From Streptomyces polyasparticus (GTDB lineage: Bacteria > Actinomycetota > Actinomycetes > Streptomycetales > Streptomycetaceae): a stretch of DNA of 64,000 nt. Position numbers and translations under genes: made by a program. This document shows, piece after piece, positions 9,194 through 18,207 of this stretch (position 1 is its first letter; every line of letters begins with the position of its first letter). Location: contig NZ_JACTVJ010000001.1 of assembly GCF_014493765.1 (NCBI RefSeq), positions 124,001-188,000 on the forward strand, given 5' to 3'. The notes under the pieces were generated by a model. That model searched no databases. It had not been told where the DNA came from and saw nothing but the letters and a program-made list of their open reading frames with translations.

Positions 9194-9590
9194 CATGTCC
9201 GGGGGACACTCGCGACTCTCCGTGTTCCGCCCGACGCTACGCGTGTTGACACGCAAGTGGTTTTCCGCACCAGCCTGTCCGGAATGCGGACGCTCCTGAC
9301 CGATAGATGTGTAACGAGTCCGTTTCGCGAGCATCTATCTCGGATCGGTTTGTCCGTATTTCGGAAGAAGTAGGCGACAGGTGTGATCGAACCGAGACCA
9401 AAAGAGTGTGGTCGGGCAGTACCCCATGGCTAATAGTTGAGCGCGTAGAGCTCGGGTCAATGGGTCACGCGCTGTGGGGAGCGCCGACTCACGAGCACAC
9501 TGGGGTACTTGATCATCGCCGTCAGGGGTGTCGGCACAGAATCACTTACCCCCTCTTGTAGTGAACAAGTGGACTCATGAGGAGGAACCC
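9194..9590 (+). promoter_or_regulatory. Long leader/promoter region of the first oligopeptide importer operon
   Basis: About 400 bp without a convincing gene. It holds a consensus-like TTGACA at 9246-9251 inside a small palindrome (GCGTGTTGACACGC), without a good -10 at 17-18 bp. It also holds a possible pair TGGTCG (9409-9414) and TAATAG (9431-9436) spaced by 16 bp. The binding-protein gene has a strong AGGAGGAA ribosome site. The length suggests several promoters or regulator sites. The bldK operons of other streptomycetes are known to be developmentally regulated. Confidence 0.4.
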
Positions 9591-11210
9591 ATGCGTGGTG
9601 CCAAGAGCGCCAAGTGGGTCGCGATAGCCACTGCGGTGGCGCTGGGTGCGACTGCCTGTGGTGGTAGCGACGGCGATAGCGGCAACAAGGGCACCAAGGG
9701 CGGCAAGCCCGAGGGCTACGTCTCGATCGACGTCGGCGAGCCGCAGAAGCCGCTGATCCCGGCCGACACGAACGAGTCGAACGGCTCGTACGTCATCCAG
9801 TCCCTGTTCACGCAGCTGCTGGACTTCGACGGCGACGGCAACATCGTCTACACGAACGCCGAGTCGGTCGAGTCCGCGGACTCGAAGACCTGGACCGTGA
9901 AGCTCAACAAGGGCTGGAAGTTCCACAACGGCGAGGACGTCACGGCGAAGTCGTACGTCGACGCGTGGAACTGGTACGCCAACATCAAGAACAACCAGCA
10001 GAACTCCTTCTGGTTCCAGGACATCAAGGGTTACGACGACGTCCACCCCGAGAAGGGTGACCCGAAGGCCGAGACCATGTCCGGCCTGAAGATCGTCGAC
10101 GACCACACCTTCACGATCGAGCTGAAGTACACGATGCCGTACTTCAACTACAAGCTCGGCTACACCACCTGGGCCCCGCTGCCCAAGGTCTTCTACGACG
10201 ACCCGAAGGCCTTCGGCCAGAAGCCGGTCGGCAACGGTCCCTACACCTTCGAGAAGTGGGACCACAAGAAGCTCATCCAGGTCAAGGCCAACCCGGACTA
10301 CAAGGGTCCGAACAAGGCCGCCAACAAGGGCGTCCAGTTCAAGGCGTACACGACCCTCGAGGCCGCGTACAAGGACGTCGTCTCCGGCAACCTGGACATG
10401 ATCCGCCAGGTCGGCCCGACGGACCTGCCGAAGTACAAGCAGGACCTGGGCGACGGCGCCATCGAGCAGCCGTACGCGGCCATCCAGACGCTGACCCCGG
10501 CGTTCTACTCGAAGACCTTCAAGGACATCGACCCGAAGGTCCTCCAGGGTCTGTCGATGGCGATCGACCGCGACACCATCACCAAGACGGTGCTGAACAA
10601 CACCCGTACTCCGGCCAAGTCCTTCACGCCTCCGGGCGTCAAGGGCAACCAGGACCTGGACACGGACGTGTTCACGTACAACCCGGAGAAGGCCAAGAAG
10701 CTCATCGAAGAGGGCGGTGGCGTTCCGGGCAACAAGTTCACCGTTCAGTACAACACCGACGGTGGGCACAAGGAGTGGGTGACCGCGGTCTGCGAGTCCA
10801 TCCGCAAGAACACCGGTGTCGAGTGTGTCGGCGACCCGAAGCCTGACTTCGCCACGGACCTCGAGGCCCGTGACAACGACCAGGTCAAGGGCATGTACCG
10901 CGGTGGTTGGGTTGCCGACTACCCGGTCAACGCCAACTTCATGAAGGAGCTGTACCACACCACCGCCGAGGCCAACAACGGTCGCTTCTCCAACAAGGAG
11001 ATCGACGCGCTGATGAACGAGGCCGACAAGGCCAAGTCCCTCGACGAGTCGGTGAAGGCCTTCCAGGAGGTCGAGAAGAAGCTGGTCGAGCACATGCCGG
11101 CCATCCCGCTCTGGTACTACCGCATCAACGGTGGTCACGGTAAGAACGTCGACAACGTGAACGTCGACTTCCACGGTGACCTCGAGGTCTGGGCCGTCAC
11201 CACCAAGTAA
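9591..11210 (+). CDS. BldK-type oligopeptide ABC importer 1: substrate-binding lipoprotein
   Basis: A 539-residue solute-binding protein of the SBP_bac_5 family, anchored by a lipobox (GATAC, C23) and predicted to capture oligopeptides outside the cell. Family-typical stretches include KGWKFHNGEDVTAKSYVDAW and YRGGWVADYP. The start is the ATG at 9591 because an AGGAGGAA site lies just before it; an upstream in-frame GTG lacks this. It heads a five-gene operon (binding protein, two permeases, two ATPases). Its signal peptide closely resembles that of the second operon's binding protein (MRGAxxAKW), pointing to duplication. By content and position it could be the bldK counterpart. I cannot tell which of the two operons is bldK without alignment. 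Confidence 0.92.
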   Translation: MRGAKSAKWVAIATAVALGATACGGSDGDSGNKGTKGGKPEGYVSIDVGEPQKPLIPADTNESNGSYVIQSLFTQLLDFDGDGNIVYTNAESVESADSKTWTVKLNKGWKFHNGEDVTAKSYVDAWNWYANIKNNQQNSFWFQDIKGYDDVHPEKGDPKAETMSGLKIVDDHTFTIELKYTMPYFNYKLGYTTWAPLPKVFYDDPKAFGQKPVGNGPYTFEKWDHKKLIQVKANPDYKGPNKAANKGVQFKAYTTLEAAYKDVVSGNLDMIRQVGPTDLPKYKQDLGDGAIEQPYAAIQTLTPAFYSKTFKDIDPKVLQGLSMAIDRDTITKTVLNNTRTPAKSFTPPGVKGNQDLDTDVFTYNPEKAKKLIEEGGGVPGNKFTVQYNTDGGHKEWVTAVCESIRKNTGVECVGDPKPDFATDLEARDNDQVKGMYRGGWVADYPVNANFMKELYHTTAEANNGRFSNKEIDALMNEADKAKSLDESVKAFQEVEKKLVEHMPAIPLWYYRINGGHGKNVDNVNVDFHGDLEVWAVTTK

Positions 11211-11248
11211 GACGAGCCCGCGGGCCTCATCCCCAATTCGGCCGTTGA

Positions 11249-11316
11249 CCCACCGCCGTCGCAAGGCGGCGGTGGGAGGTTGCACGGGGCCGTCCCCTGA
11301 CCCAGGGGGCGGCCCC
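11249..11316 (+). terminator. Double hairpin between binding-protein and permease genes
   Basis: Two GC-rich hairpins lie in the 138-bp gap. One is a 10-bp perfect stem (CCCACCGCCG) at 11249-11276. The second is a longer imperfect stem at 11286-11316 (GGGGCCG paired with CGGCCCC plus an inner CCCCT/AGGGG). They are likely an attenuator or mRNA-stabilising structure that makes the binding protein more abundant than the membrane components. Confidence 0.65.
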
Positions 11317-11348
11317 CGCACCTGCAGTAACCCCTCACGGAGGCACCT

Positions 11349-12278
11349 ATGGGGCGCTATGTCGCACGACGACTGCTCCAGATGATCCCGGTCTTCATCG
11401 GGTCAACTTTCATCATCTTCTTCATGATGTACGCCCTGCCCGGCGATCCCGTCAGGGCAATGATGGGGGATCAGGCGTACGACCCCGCAGTGGTCGCGAG
11501 CATCAAGAAGGACCTCGGCCTTGATCAGCCGATCATTCAGCAGTACGTCACGTACATGGGGAACCTCGTCCAGGGTGACTTCGGTACCCAGATCGCGAGT
11601 GGACGTCCCATCGCGGACATCATCGCCGACGCCTTCCCTGTGACGATCCGGCTGACGATCTTCGCCTTCACGTTCGTCTCGCTCGTCGGCATCGGCCTCG
11701 GCATCGTCGCCGGCCTGAAGCCCGACACCCTGCGTGACCGTGGACTGCTCACCCTGACGCTGTTCCTCGTCTCGATGCCGTCCTTCGTGCTGGGCTTCCT
11801 TCTTCAGTACCTGCTGGCCTTCCAGTGGAAGGTCACCGATCCGACGGTGACCGATTCCGAGAACTGGGGCCAACTCATGCTTCCCGCCATCGTGTTGGCG
11901 TCGCTCTCGCTCGCCTATGTCGCCCGGTTGACCCGCACGTCGATCGCGGAGAACCTGCGGTCGGACTACATGCGCACCGCCGTGGCGAAGGGTCTGCCGC
12001 GCCGCCGCATCATCGGCGTCCACCTGATGCGCAACTCGCTGATCCCCGTGGTCACGTTCCTCGGTATCGAGGTCGGCAACCTGATGACCGGTGCCATCGT
12101 GACCGAGGGCATCTTCAACGTGCGGGGTATCGGCGTCGAGATCTACGAGGCGCTCAGTCGGCGTGAGGGTGCCACCGTCGTGGGTATCGCCTCGCTGATG
12201 GTTCTCATCTACCTCGCCGCCAGCTTGATCGTCGACCTGCTTTACGCGGTCCTGGACCCGAGGATCCGGTATGCCTGA
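11349..12278 (+). CDS. BldK-type importer 1: permease (DppB/OppB type)
   Basis: A 309-residue inner-membrane permease. It begins with the typical MGRYVARRLLQMIPVFIG segment of DppB-like subunits. About six helices follow, along with the cytoplasmic coupling loop (EAA region) around SDYMRTAVAKGLPRRRIIGVHLMRNSLIP. It pairs with the next permease to form the channel. The ATG has a GGAGG ribosome site. Its last eight bases overlap the next gene, implying coupled translation. Confidence 0.93.
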   Translation: MGRYVARRLLQMIPVFIGSTFIIFFMMYALPGDPVRAMMGDQAYDPAVVASIKKDLGLDQPIIQQYVTYMGNLVQGDFGTQIASGRPIADIIADAFPVTIRLTIFAFTFVSLVGIGLGIVAGLKPDTLRDRGLLTLTLFLVSMPSFVLGFLLQYLLAFQWKVTDPTVTDSENWGQLMLPAIVLASLSLAYVARLTRTSIAENLRSDYMRTAVAKGLPRRRIIGVHLMRNSLIPVVTFLGIEVGNLMTGAIVTEGIFNVRGIGVEIYEALSRREGATVVGIASLMVLIYLAASLIVDLLYAVLDPRIRYA

Positions 12279-13227
12279 CAAGACCGTTGAGAAGGTCGCC
12301 ACCGCAACTGGCGAGCCGATTCCGGCCGTTGCCACGGACGCCGGTCCGGCTGCGACGGGCAAGCCGCGCAGCCTCTGGTCCGACGCCTGGCACGACCTGC
12401 GGCGCAACCCGCTGTTCCTCGTGTCCGCCGTGCTGATCGTCTTCCTTCTCGTGATGGCGATATGGCCGAGCCTGTTCACCAGCGCCTCGCCGCGTGACGT
12501 CGAGAACCTGGCCCGCGACTTCCGGCAGCCCCCGCAGTGGGGTCATGTCTTCGGCCGCGACTGGCTGGGCTTCGACGGCCAGGGCCGCTCGATCTACGCG
12601 CGCATCGTGTACGGCGCCCGCGCCTCGATCACCGTCGGTGTGGGCGTGACCGTCTGCGTCACCATCCTCGGCACGATCGTGGGCATGATCGCCGGTTACT
12701 TCGGCGGCTGGATCGACACCCTGCTCTCGCGGATGACCGACATCTTCCTCGGCATCCCGTTCCTGCTCGGCGCCCTCGTCGTCCTCAACACCTTCGAGAA
12801 GCGCAGCGTCTGGGTCGTCATCCTGGCCCTGGCCTTCCTGGGCTGGACGCAGATCGCCCGTGTCGCCCGCGGCGCGGTGATCACGATCAAGCAGGCCGAC
12901 TACGTGGTGGCCGCCAAGGCGCTCGGCGCCTCGACCACCCGGATCCTGATGCGGCACATCCTGCCGAACGCGCTCGCGCCGATCATCGTCGTCGCGACCA
13001 TCGCACTCGGTGGTTACATCGCCGCGGAGGCCACGCTGTCCTTCCTCGGCATCGGCCTCACCGAGCCGACCGTGTCCTGGGGTGGAGACGTGTCCACGGG
13101 ACGTGAGCTGCTGCGTATCGCCCCGCACGTCCTGATCATCCCCTCGGTGATGGTCTCGATCACGGTGCTCTCGTTCCTGATGTTCGGCGATGCTGTACGC
13201 AACGCCCTCGACCCCAAGCTGCGCTGA
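12271..13227 (+). CDS. BldK-type importer 1: permease (DppC/OppC type)
   Basis: A 318-residue second permease with an N-terminal cytoplasmic tail of about 40 residues, a helix, an extracytoplasmic loop and a five-helix core. The DppC hallmarks RDWLGFDGQGRSIYARIVYG and the EAA loop ADYVVAAKALGASTTRILMRHILPN are present. It starts inside the end of the previous gene (8-bp overlap) and is followed 10 bp later by the first ATPase gene. Confidence 0.93.
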   Translation: MPDKTVEKVATATGEPIPAVATDAGPAATGKPRSLWSDAWHDLRRNPLFLVSAVLIVFLLVMAIWPSLFTSASPRDVENLARDFRQPPQWGHVFGRDWLGFDGQGRSIYARIVYGARASITVGVGVTVCVTILGTIVGMIAGYFGGWIDTLLSRMTDIFLGIPFLLGALVVLNTFEKRSVWVVILALAFLGWTQIARVARGAVITIKQADYVVAAKALGASTTRILMRHILPNALAPIIVVATIALGGYIAAEATLSFLGIGLTEPTVSWGGDVSTGRELLRIAPHVLIIPSVMVSITVLSFLMFGDAVRNALDPKLR

Positions 13228-13237
13228 GGGAGGCGTT

Positions 13238-14296
13238 GTGACCACCATCGACAAGGCGTCGACCGTCCCGGGCCCCCGAGGCCCGCAGGACGACGGCGGA
13301 CCCCTGCTCGAAGTCCGCGATCTGCACGTGGAGTTCAGCACCCGCGACGGTGTCGCCAAGGCCGTGAACGGTGTGAACTACACCGTCAGCGCCGGCGAGA
13401 CCCTCGCCGTCCTCGGCGAGTCCGGCTCCGGCAAGTCCGTGACCGCTCAGGCGATCATGGGCATCCTGGACATGCCGCCGGGCCGTATCCCCAAGGGAGA
13501 GATCTTCTTCCGCGGGCAGGACATGCTGAAGATGTCCAACGACGAGCGGCGCAAGATCCGCGGCCAGAAGATCGCGATGATCTTCCAGGACGCGCTCTCC
13601 TCGCTCAACCCGGTGCTCTCCGTGGGCTACCAGCTCGGCGAGATGTTCCGCGTGCACCAGGGTCTCTCCAAGAAGGAGGCCAAGGCCAAGGCCATCGAGC
13701 TGATGGACAGGGTCAAGATTCCCGCCGCGAGCGCGCGGGTCAACGACTACCCCCACCAGTTCTCCGGCGGTATGCGCCAGCGCATCATGATCGCCATGGC
13801 CCTGGCCCTGGAGCCGGACCTGATCATCGCGGACGAGCCCACCACGGCGCTCGACGTGACCGTCCAGGCCCAGGTCATGGACCTCCTCGCGGAGCTGCAG
13901 CGCGAGTACAACATGGGTCTGATCCTGATCACCCACGACCTCGGCGTCGTCGCCGACGTCGCGGACAAGATCGCCGTGATGTACGCGGGCCGGATCGTCG
14001 AGACCGCACCGGTGCACGAGCTGTACAAGCGCCCGGCGCACCCCTACACCAAGGGTCTGCTCGAGTCGATCCCGCGCCTGGACCAGAAGGGCTCGGAGCT
14101 CTACGCGATCAAGGGTCTGCCGCCCAACCTGACGCGGATCCCGAGCGGCTGCGCCTTCAACCCGCGCTGCCCGCAGGCCCAGGACGTCTGCCGTACGGAC
14201 ATCCCGGCGCTGATCCCGGTGACCGAGCGCGACGGCGGCGAGCTGCCCGGCCGCGGCAGCGCGTGCCACTTCTGGAAGGAGACGATCCATGGCTGA
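13238..14296 (+). CDS. BldK-type importer 1: ATPase (DppD/OppD type)
   Basis: A 352-residue nucleotide-binding subunit powering peptide import. Walker A is GESGSGKS, the signature is FSGGMRQR and Walker B is [12 protein letters not shown]. The C-terminal oligopeptide/dipeptide domain has the cysteine pattern [14 protein letters not shown], which in this family can bind an Fe-S cluster. The start is the GTG at 13238 preceded by GGGAGG. A longer in-frame version beginning at 13190 would lie inside the permease gene and lacks a ribosome site. It overlaps the next ATPase gene by 8 bp. Confidence 0.93.
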   Translation: MTTIDKASTVPGPRGPQDDGGPLLEVRDLHVEFSTRDGVAKAVNGVNYTVSAGETLAVLGESGSGKSVTAQAIMGILDMPPGRIPKGEIFFRGQDMLKMSNDERRKIRGQKIAMIFQDALSSLNPVLSVGYQLGEMFRVHQGLSKKEAKAKAIELMDRVKIPAASARVNDYPHQFSGGMRQRIMIAMALALEPDLIIADEPTTALDVTVQAQVMDLLAELQREYNMGLILITHDLGVVADVADKIAVMYAGRIVETAPVHELYKRPAHPYTKGLLESIPRLDQKGSELYAIKGLPPNLTRIPSGCAFNPRCPQAQDVCRTDIPALIPVTERDGGELPGRGSACHFWKETIHG

Positions 14297-15437
14297 GCTG
14301 AGCAAGAAGGATGAGGCTGTGGACGCCACTCCCAACGTCACCGAGGTGGAGACGGTCGACGCCGCCACCGCCGAGGAGGCCGTCGCGGCCATCGAGGCCC
14401 CCGTCGAGCGCGGTGAGCCGATCCTGCAGGTGCGCAACCTGGTCAAGCACTTCCCGCTGACCCAGGGCATCCTCTTCAAGAAGCAGGTCGGCGCGGTCAA
14501 GGCCGTGGACGGGGTCTCCTTCGACCTCTACCAGGGCGAGACCCTCGGCATCGTGGGCGAGTCCGGCTGTGGCAAGTCCACCGTTGCCAAGCTCCTGATG
14601 ATGCTGGAGTCCGCCACGGCCGGCGAGGTCTTCTACAAGGGCCAGGACATCACCAAGCTGTCGGGGCGCGCGCTCAAGGCCGTGCGCCGCAACATCCAGA
14701 TGGTGTTCCAGGACCCGTACACCTCGCTGAACCCGCGTATGACGGTCGGCGACATCATCGGGGAGCCCTTCGACATCCACCCCGAGGTGGCCCCGAAGGG
14801 TGACCGGCGCAAGAAGGTCCAGGACCTTCTCGACGTCGTCGGTCTCAACCCCGAGTACATCAACCGCTACCCGCACCAGTTCTCCGGCGGTCAGCGCCAG
14901 CGCATCGGCATCGCCCGCGGCCTCGCGCTCAACCCGGAGATCATCATCTGCGACGAGCCGGTCTCCGCGCTCGACGTATCGGTGCAGGCGCAGGTCATCA
15001 ACCTGATGGAGAAGCTGCAGGACGAGTTCAACCTCTCCTACATCTTCATCGCGCACGACCTGTCGATCGTCCGGCACATCTCCGACCGCGTCGGCGTGAT
15101 GTACCTGGGCAAGATGGCCGAGATCGGGACCGACACCCAGATCTACGACCACCCGACCCACCCGTACACGCAGGCGCTGCTCTCCGCGGTGCCCGTGCCG
15201 GACCCGGAGTCCCGCGAGGGCCGCGAGCGCATCATCCTCACCGGCGACGTCCCGTCGCCGGCCAACCCGCCGTCGGGCTGCCGCTTCCGCACCCGCTGCT
15301 GGAAGGCCGAGGACAAGTGCGCCACTGAGGTGCCGCTGCTCGCCATCCCGCAGCGCTTCGTCGGCAAGGACACGCCGGCCGCCCACGAGTCGGCCTGCCA
15401 CTTCGCCGAGGAGAAGGACGTCGTGCACGCGGCGTAA
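14289..15437 (+). CDS. BldK-type importer 1: ATPase (DppF/OppF type)
   Basis: A 382-residue partner ATPase. Walker A is GESGCGKS, the signature is FSGGQRQR and Walker B is [12 protein letters not shown]. The C-terminal oligopeptide domain has cysteines ([14 protein letters not shown]). It carries an acidic N-terminal extension of about 45 residues before the ATPase core that the paralogue in operon 2 has only in short form. Last gene of the operon, with a terminator 14 bp after the stop. Confidence 0.93.
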   Translation: MAELSKKDEAVDATPNVTEVETVDAATAEEAVAAIEAPVERGEPILQVRNLVKHFPLTQGILFKKQVGAVKAVDGVSFDLYQGETLGIVGESGCGKSTVAKLLMMLESATAGEVFYKGQDITKLSGRALKAVRRNIQMVFQDPYTSLNPRMTVGDIIGEPFDIHPEVAPKGDRRKKVQDLLDVVGLNPEYINRYPHQFSGGQRQRIGIARGLALNPEIIICDEPVSALDVSVQAQVINLMEKLQDEFNLSYIFIAHDLSIVRHISDRVGVMYLGKMAEIGTDTQIYDHPTHPYTQALLSAVPVPDPESREGRERIILTGDVPSPANPPSGCRFRTRCWKAEDKCATEVPLLAIPQRFVGKDTPAAHESACHFAEEKDVVHAA

Positions 15438-15450
15438 CCCGTACCGCGCG

Positions 15451-15486
15451 GAACCCCCGGATGTCCTGATGGGCGTCCGGGGGTTC
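15451..15486 (+). terminator. Terminator between the two importer operons
   Basis: An 11-bp perfect stem (GAACCCCCGGA with TCCGGGGGTTC) with a 14-base loop that can pair further internally. It starts just after the last gene of operon 1 and about 110 bp before the binding-protein gene of operon 2. Confidence 0.75.
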
Positions 15487-15595
15487 CTGCGTTCCAGTGG
15501 GAGTGCACTCGGAAAGCCTCCGTCGACGTGCGGAATCGACCCATTTGGGGTGTATTGGGCCGTAACTGAGTTCAGGCCTGACAAGGAGGCACTCC

Positions 15596-17221
15596 ATGCG
15601 TGGAGCCACACACGCCAAGTGGGCCGCATGCGCGGTGACCGTAGCGCTGGCGGCGACCGCCTGCGGTGGCGGCGGCAGCGGCGGCGGGAGCGGTGACGGC
15701 TCCGGCATCGTGCGGTCCTCATGGGGTGACCCGCAGAACCCGCTCGAGCCCGCGAACACCAACGAGGTGCAGGGCGGCAAGGTCCTCGACATGCTCTTCC
15801 GGGGTCTGAAGAAGTACGACCCGAAGTCCGGCGAGGCCCAGGACCTGATCGCCGAGAAGATCGAGACCACCGACTCGCAGAACTTCACCGTCACGATCAA
15901 GGACGGCTGGACGTTCAGCAACGGTGAGAAGGTCACGGCCAAGTCCTTCGTCGACGCCTGGAACTACGGCGCCCACGTGGACAACAAGCAGAACAACGCG
16001 CCGTTCTTCTCCAACATCAAGGGCTACGACGAGGTCCACCCCGAGGGCGGCGCGGCCAAGGCCAAGACCATGTCGGGCCTGGTCGTCAAGGACGACAAGA
16101 CCTTCACGGTCGAGCTCAAGGACAAGTTCTCGACCTGGCCCGAGACCCTCGGCTACCAGGCCTTCTCGCCGCTGCCCGAGGCCTTCTTCAAGGACCACGA
16201 CGCCTGGCTGTCCAAGCCCATCGGCAACGGCCCGTACACCGTCGACTCGTACGCGAAGGGCTCGGAGATGAAGCTCCGCGCCTGGGACGGGTACAAGGGC
16301 GAGGACAAGGCGCGGAACGGCGGTGTGGACCTCAAGGTCTACACCGACAACAACACCGCCTACACCGACCTCATGGCCGGCAACCTCGACCTCGTCGACG
16401 ACGTGCCGGCGCAGCAGCTCAAGAACGTCAAGGCCGACCTCGGCGACCGGTACATCAACCAGCCCGCGCTGATCATCCAGACGCTGGTCTTCCCGATGTA
16501 CGAGGCGAACTGGTCCAAGGCCGGCATGGAGAAGGTCCGCCGTGGTCTGTCCATGGCGATCAACCGCGACGAGATCACCAAGCAGATCTTCGAGGAGACC
16601 CGTACCCCCGCGAAGGACTGGACCTCGGCCGCGCTCGGCGACAAGGGCGGCTACAAGGACGTGTGCGGCGACGCCTGCACGTACAACCCGGACGAGGCCA
16701 AGAAGCTGGTCGCGGAGGGCGGCGGGCTGCCCGGCGGGAAGATCACCATCTCCTCGAACGTGGACACCGGATCGCACCGGGTGTGGATGGACGCGGTCTG
16801 CAACTCCATCAACAACGCGCTCGGCAAGGGCAGCTGCACGGTCAACCCGATCGGCACCTTCGCCGACTTCAAGAACCAGCTGGGCGCCTACAAGTTCACC
16901 GGCCCGTTCCGTTCGGGCTGGCAGGCGGACTACCCGCTGATCCAGAACTTCCTGCAGCCGCTGTACTACAAGAACGGCTCGTCGAACTACGGCAAGTTCG
17001 ACAACAAGGCCTTCAACGACCTGGTGGACAAGGCGAACCAGGAGACCGACCAGGCCAAGGCCACCGAGGACTTCCAGAACGCCGAGAAGATCCTCGCCGA
17101 GCAGATGCCCGCGATCCCGCTCTGGTACCAGAACGGTTCGGCCGGCTACTCGGACCAGGTCTCGGATGTGACCCTCAACCAGTTCAGCGTCCCGGTCTAC
17201 GACCAGATCAAGGTCAACTGA
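15596..17221 (+). CDS. BldK-type oligopeptide ABC importer 2: substrate-binding lipoprotein
   Basis: A 541-residue SBP_bac_5 lipoprotein with signal MRGATHAKW and a lipobox ending at C23 (ATACGG). Peptide-binding-protein features are DGWTFSNGEKVTAKSFVDAW and FRSGWQADYPLIQNFLQPLYY. An AAGGAGG ribosome site fixes the start. It is a paralogue of the binding protein of operon 1 with clearly diverged sequence in the ligand domain (for example the extra CGDACTY segment), so the peptide preference probably differs. Its mRNA is followed by a hairpin before the permease gene. Confidence 0.92.
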   Translation: MRGATHAKWAACAVTVALAATACGGGGSGGGSGDGSGIVRSSWGDPQNPLEPANTNEVQGGKVLDMLFRGLKKYDPKSGEAQDLIAEKIETTDSQNFTVTIKDGWTFSNGEKVTAKSFVDAWNYGAHVDNKQNNAPFFSNIKGYDEVHPEGGAAKAKTMSGLVVKDDKTFTVELKDKFSTWPETLGYQAFSPLPEAFFKDHDAWLSKPIGNGPYTVDSYAKGSEMKLRAWDGYKGEDKARNGGVDLKVYTDNNTAYTDLMAGNLDLVDDVPAQQLKNVKADLGDRYINQPALIIQTLVFPMYEANWSKAGMEKVRRGLSMAINRDEITKQIFEETRTPAKDWTSAALGDKGGYKDVCGDACTYNPDEAKKLVAEGGGLPGGKITISSNVDTGSHRVWMDAVCNSINNALGKGSCTVNPIGTFADFKNQLGAYKFTGPFRSGWQADYPLIQNFLQPLYYKNGSSNYGKFDNKAFNDLVDKANQETDQAKATEDFQNAEKILAEQMPAIPLWYQNGSAGYSDQVSDVTLNQFSVPVYDQIKVN

Positions 17222-17234
17222 CCCACTCCCCTTG

Positions 17235-17262
17235 AGGGGCCGCCCGTTTCGGGGCGGCCCCT
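17235..17262 (+). terminator. Hairpin between binding-protein and permease genes (operon 2)
   Basis: A perfect 11-bp stem (AGGGGCCGCCC) with a six-base loop lies 14 bp after the binding-protein stop in a 62-bp gap. It sits at the same place as the hairpins in operon 1 and in the third importer, so it is likely a partial terminator or 3'-end stabiliser. Confidence 0.7.
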
Positions 17263-17283
17263 TCCCCGACCCCCGGAGCTGTC

Positions 17284-18207
17284 ATGGGACGCTACGTGAT
17301 CCGGCGGCTGCTCCAGATGATCCCGGTGTTCATCGGAGCGACCTTCCTGATCTTCGTCATGGTGTACGCGCTCGGCGACCCGGTCGCGGCGCTGTTCGGC
17401 GACAAGGCGCCCGACCCGGCGACGGCCGCGCGCATCCGCGAGGATCTCGGCCTCGACAAGCCCTTGTGGCAGCAATACCTGCACTACATGGGCAATATCT
17501 TCCGGGGCGACTTCGGCACCGCGTTCAACGGGCAGAAGGTCACGGAACTGATGGCCACGGCCTTCCCGGTGACGGCGAAGCTGACCCTGGTCGCGATCGT
17601 CATCGAGATCGTCGTCGGCATCGCCCTCGGCGTGGTCAGTGGTCTCAAGCGGGGCCGTCCGCTCGACACCTCGCTGCTGGTGCTCACGCTGATCGTGATC
17701 TCGGTCCCGACCTTCGTCTCCGGCTATCTCCTGCAGTACCTCTTCGGCCTGAAGCTCGGCTGGGTGCGGCCCACGGTCTCAACCGACGCACCCCTCAACG
17801 AGCTGATCCTGCCGGGCATCGTGCTCGCCCTCGTCTCCCTCGCATACGTCACGCGCCTGACGCGGACGTCGATCGCGGAGAACGCCCGCGCCGACTATGT
17901 GCGTACGGCGGTGGCGAAGGGCCTTCCGCGGCGGCGGGTGATCACCAAGCACCTCCTTCGCAACTCGCTGATCCCGGTGGTCACCTTCATCGGTGCGGAC
18001 ATCGGCGCCCTCATGGGCGGCGCGATCGTCACCGAGCGGATCTTCAACATCCACGGCGTGGGCTACCAGCTCTACAACGGCATCCTGCGCGGCAACACCC
18101 CGACCGTGGTCGGCTTCGTGACGATCCTCGTGCTCGTCTTCCTGGTGGCCAACCTCCTTGTCGACCTGCTGTATGCGGTCCTGGACCCGAGGATCCGTTA
18201 TGCCTGA
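17284..18207 (+). CDS. BldK-type importer 2: permease (DppB/OppB type)
   Basis: A 307-residue permease starting MGRYVIRRLLQMIPVFIG, nearly the same as its operon 1 counterpart. It has about six helices, and its EAA loop ADYVRTAVAKGLPRRRVITK is conserved. It forms the channel with the following DppC-type permease. A GGAG site precedes the ATG, and it overlaps the next gene by 8 bp, the same overlap length as in operon 1. Confidence 0.93.
   Translation: MGRYVIRRLLQMIPVFIGATFLIFVMVYALGDPVAALFGDKAPDPATAARIREDLGLDKPLWQQYLHYMGNIFRGDFGTAFNGQKVTELMATAFPVTAKLTLVAIVIEIVVGIALGVVSGLKRGRPLDTSLLVLTLIVISVPTFVSGYLLQYLFGLKLGWVRPTVSTDAPLNELILPGIVLALVSLAYVTRLTRTSIAENARADYVRTAVAKGLPRRRVITKHLLRNSLIPVVTFIGADIGALMGGAIVTERIFNIHGVGYQLYNGILRGNTPTVVGFVTILVLVFLVANLLVDLLYAVLDPRIRYA

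Noticed and set aside
9246-9251. Simple consensus promoter at TTGACA
   Set aside because: No acceptable -10 hexamer lies 16-19 bp downstream, so I kept it only as part of the regulatory region.
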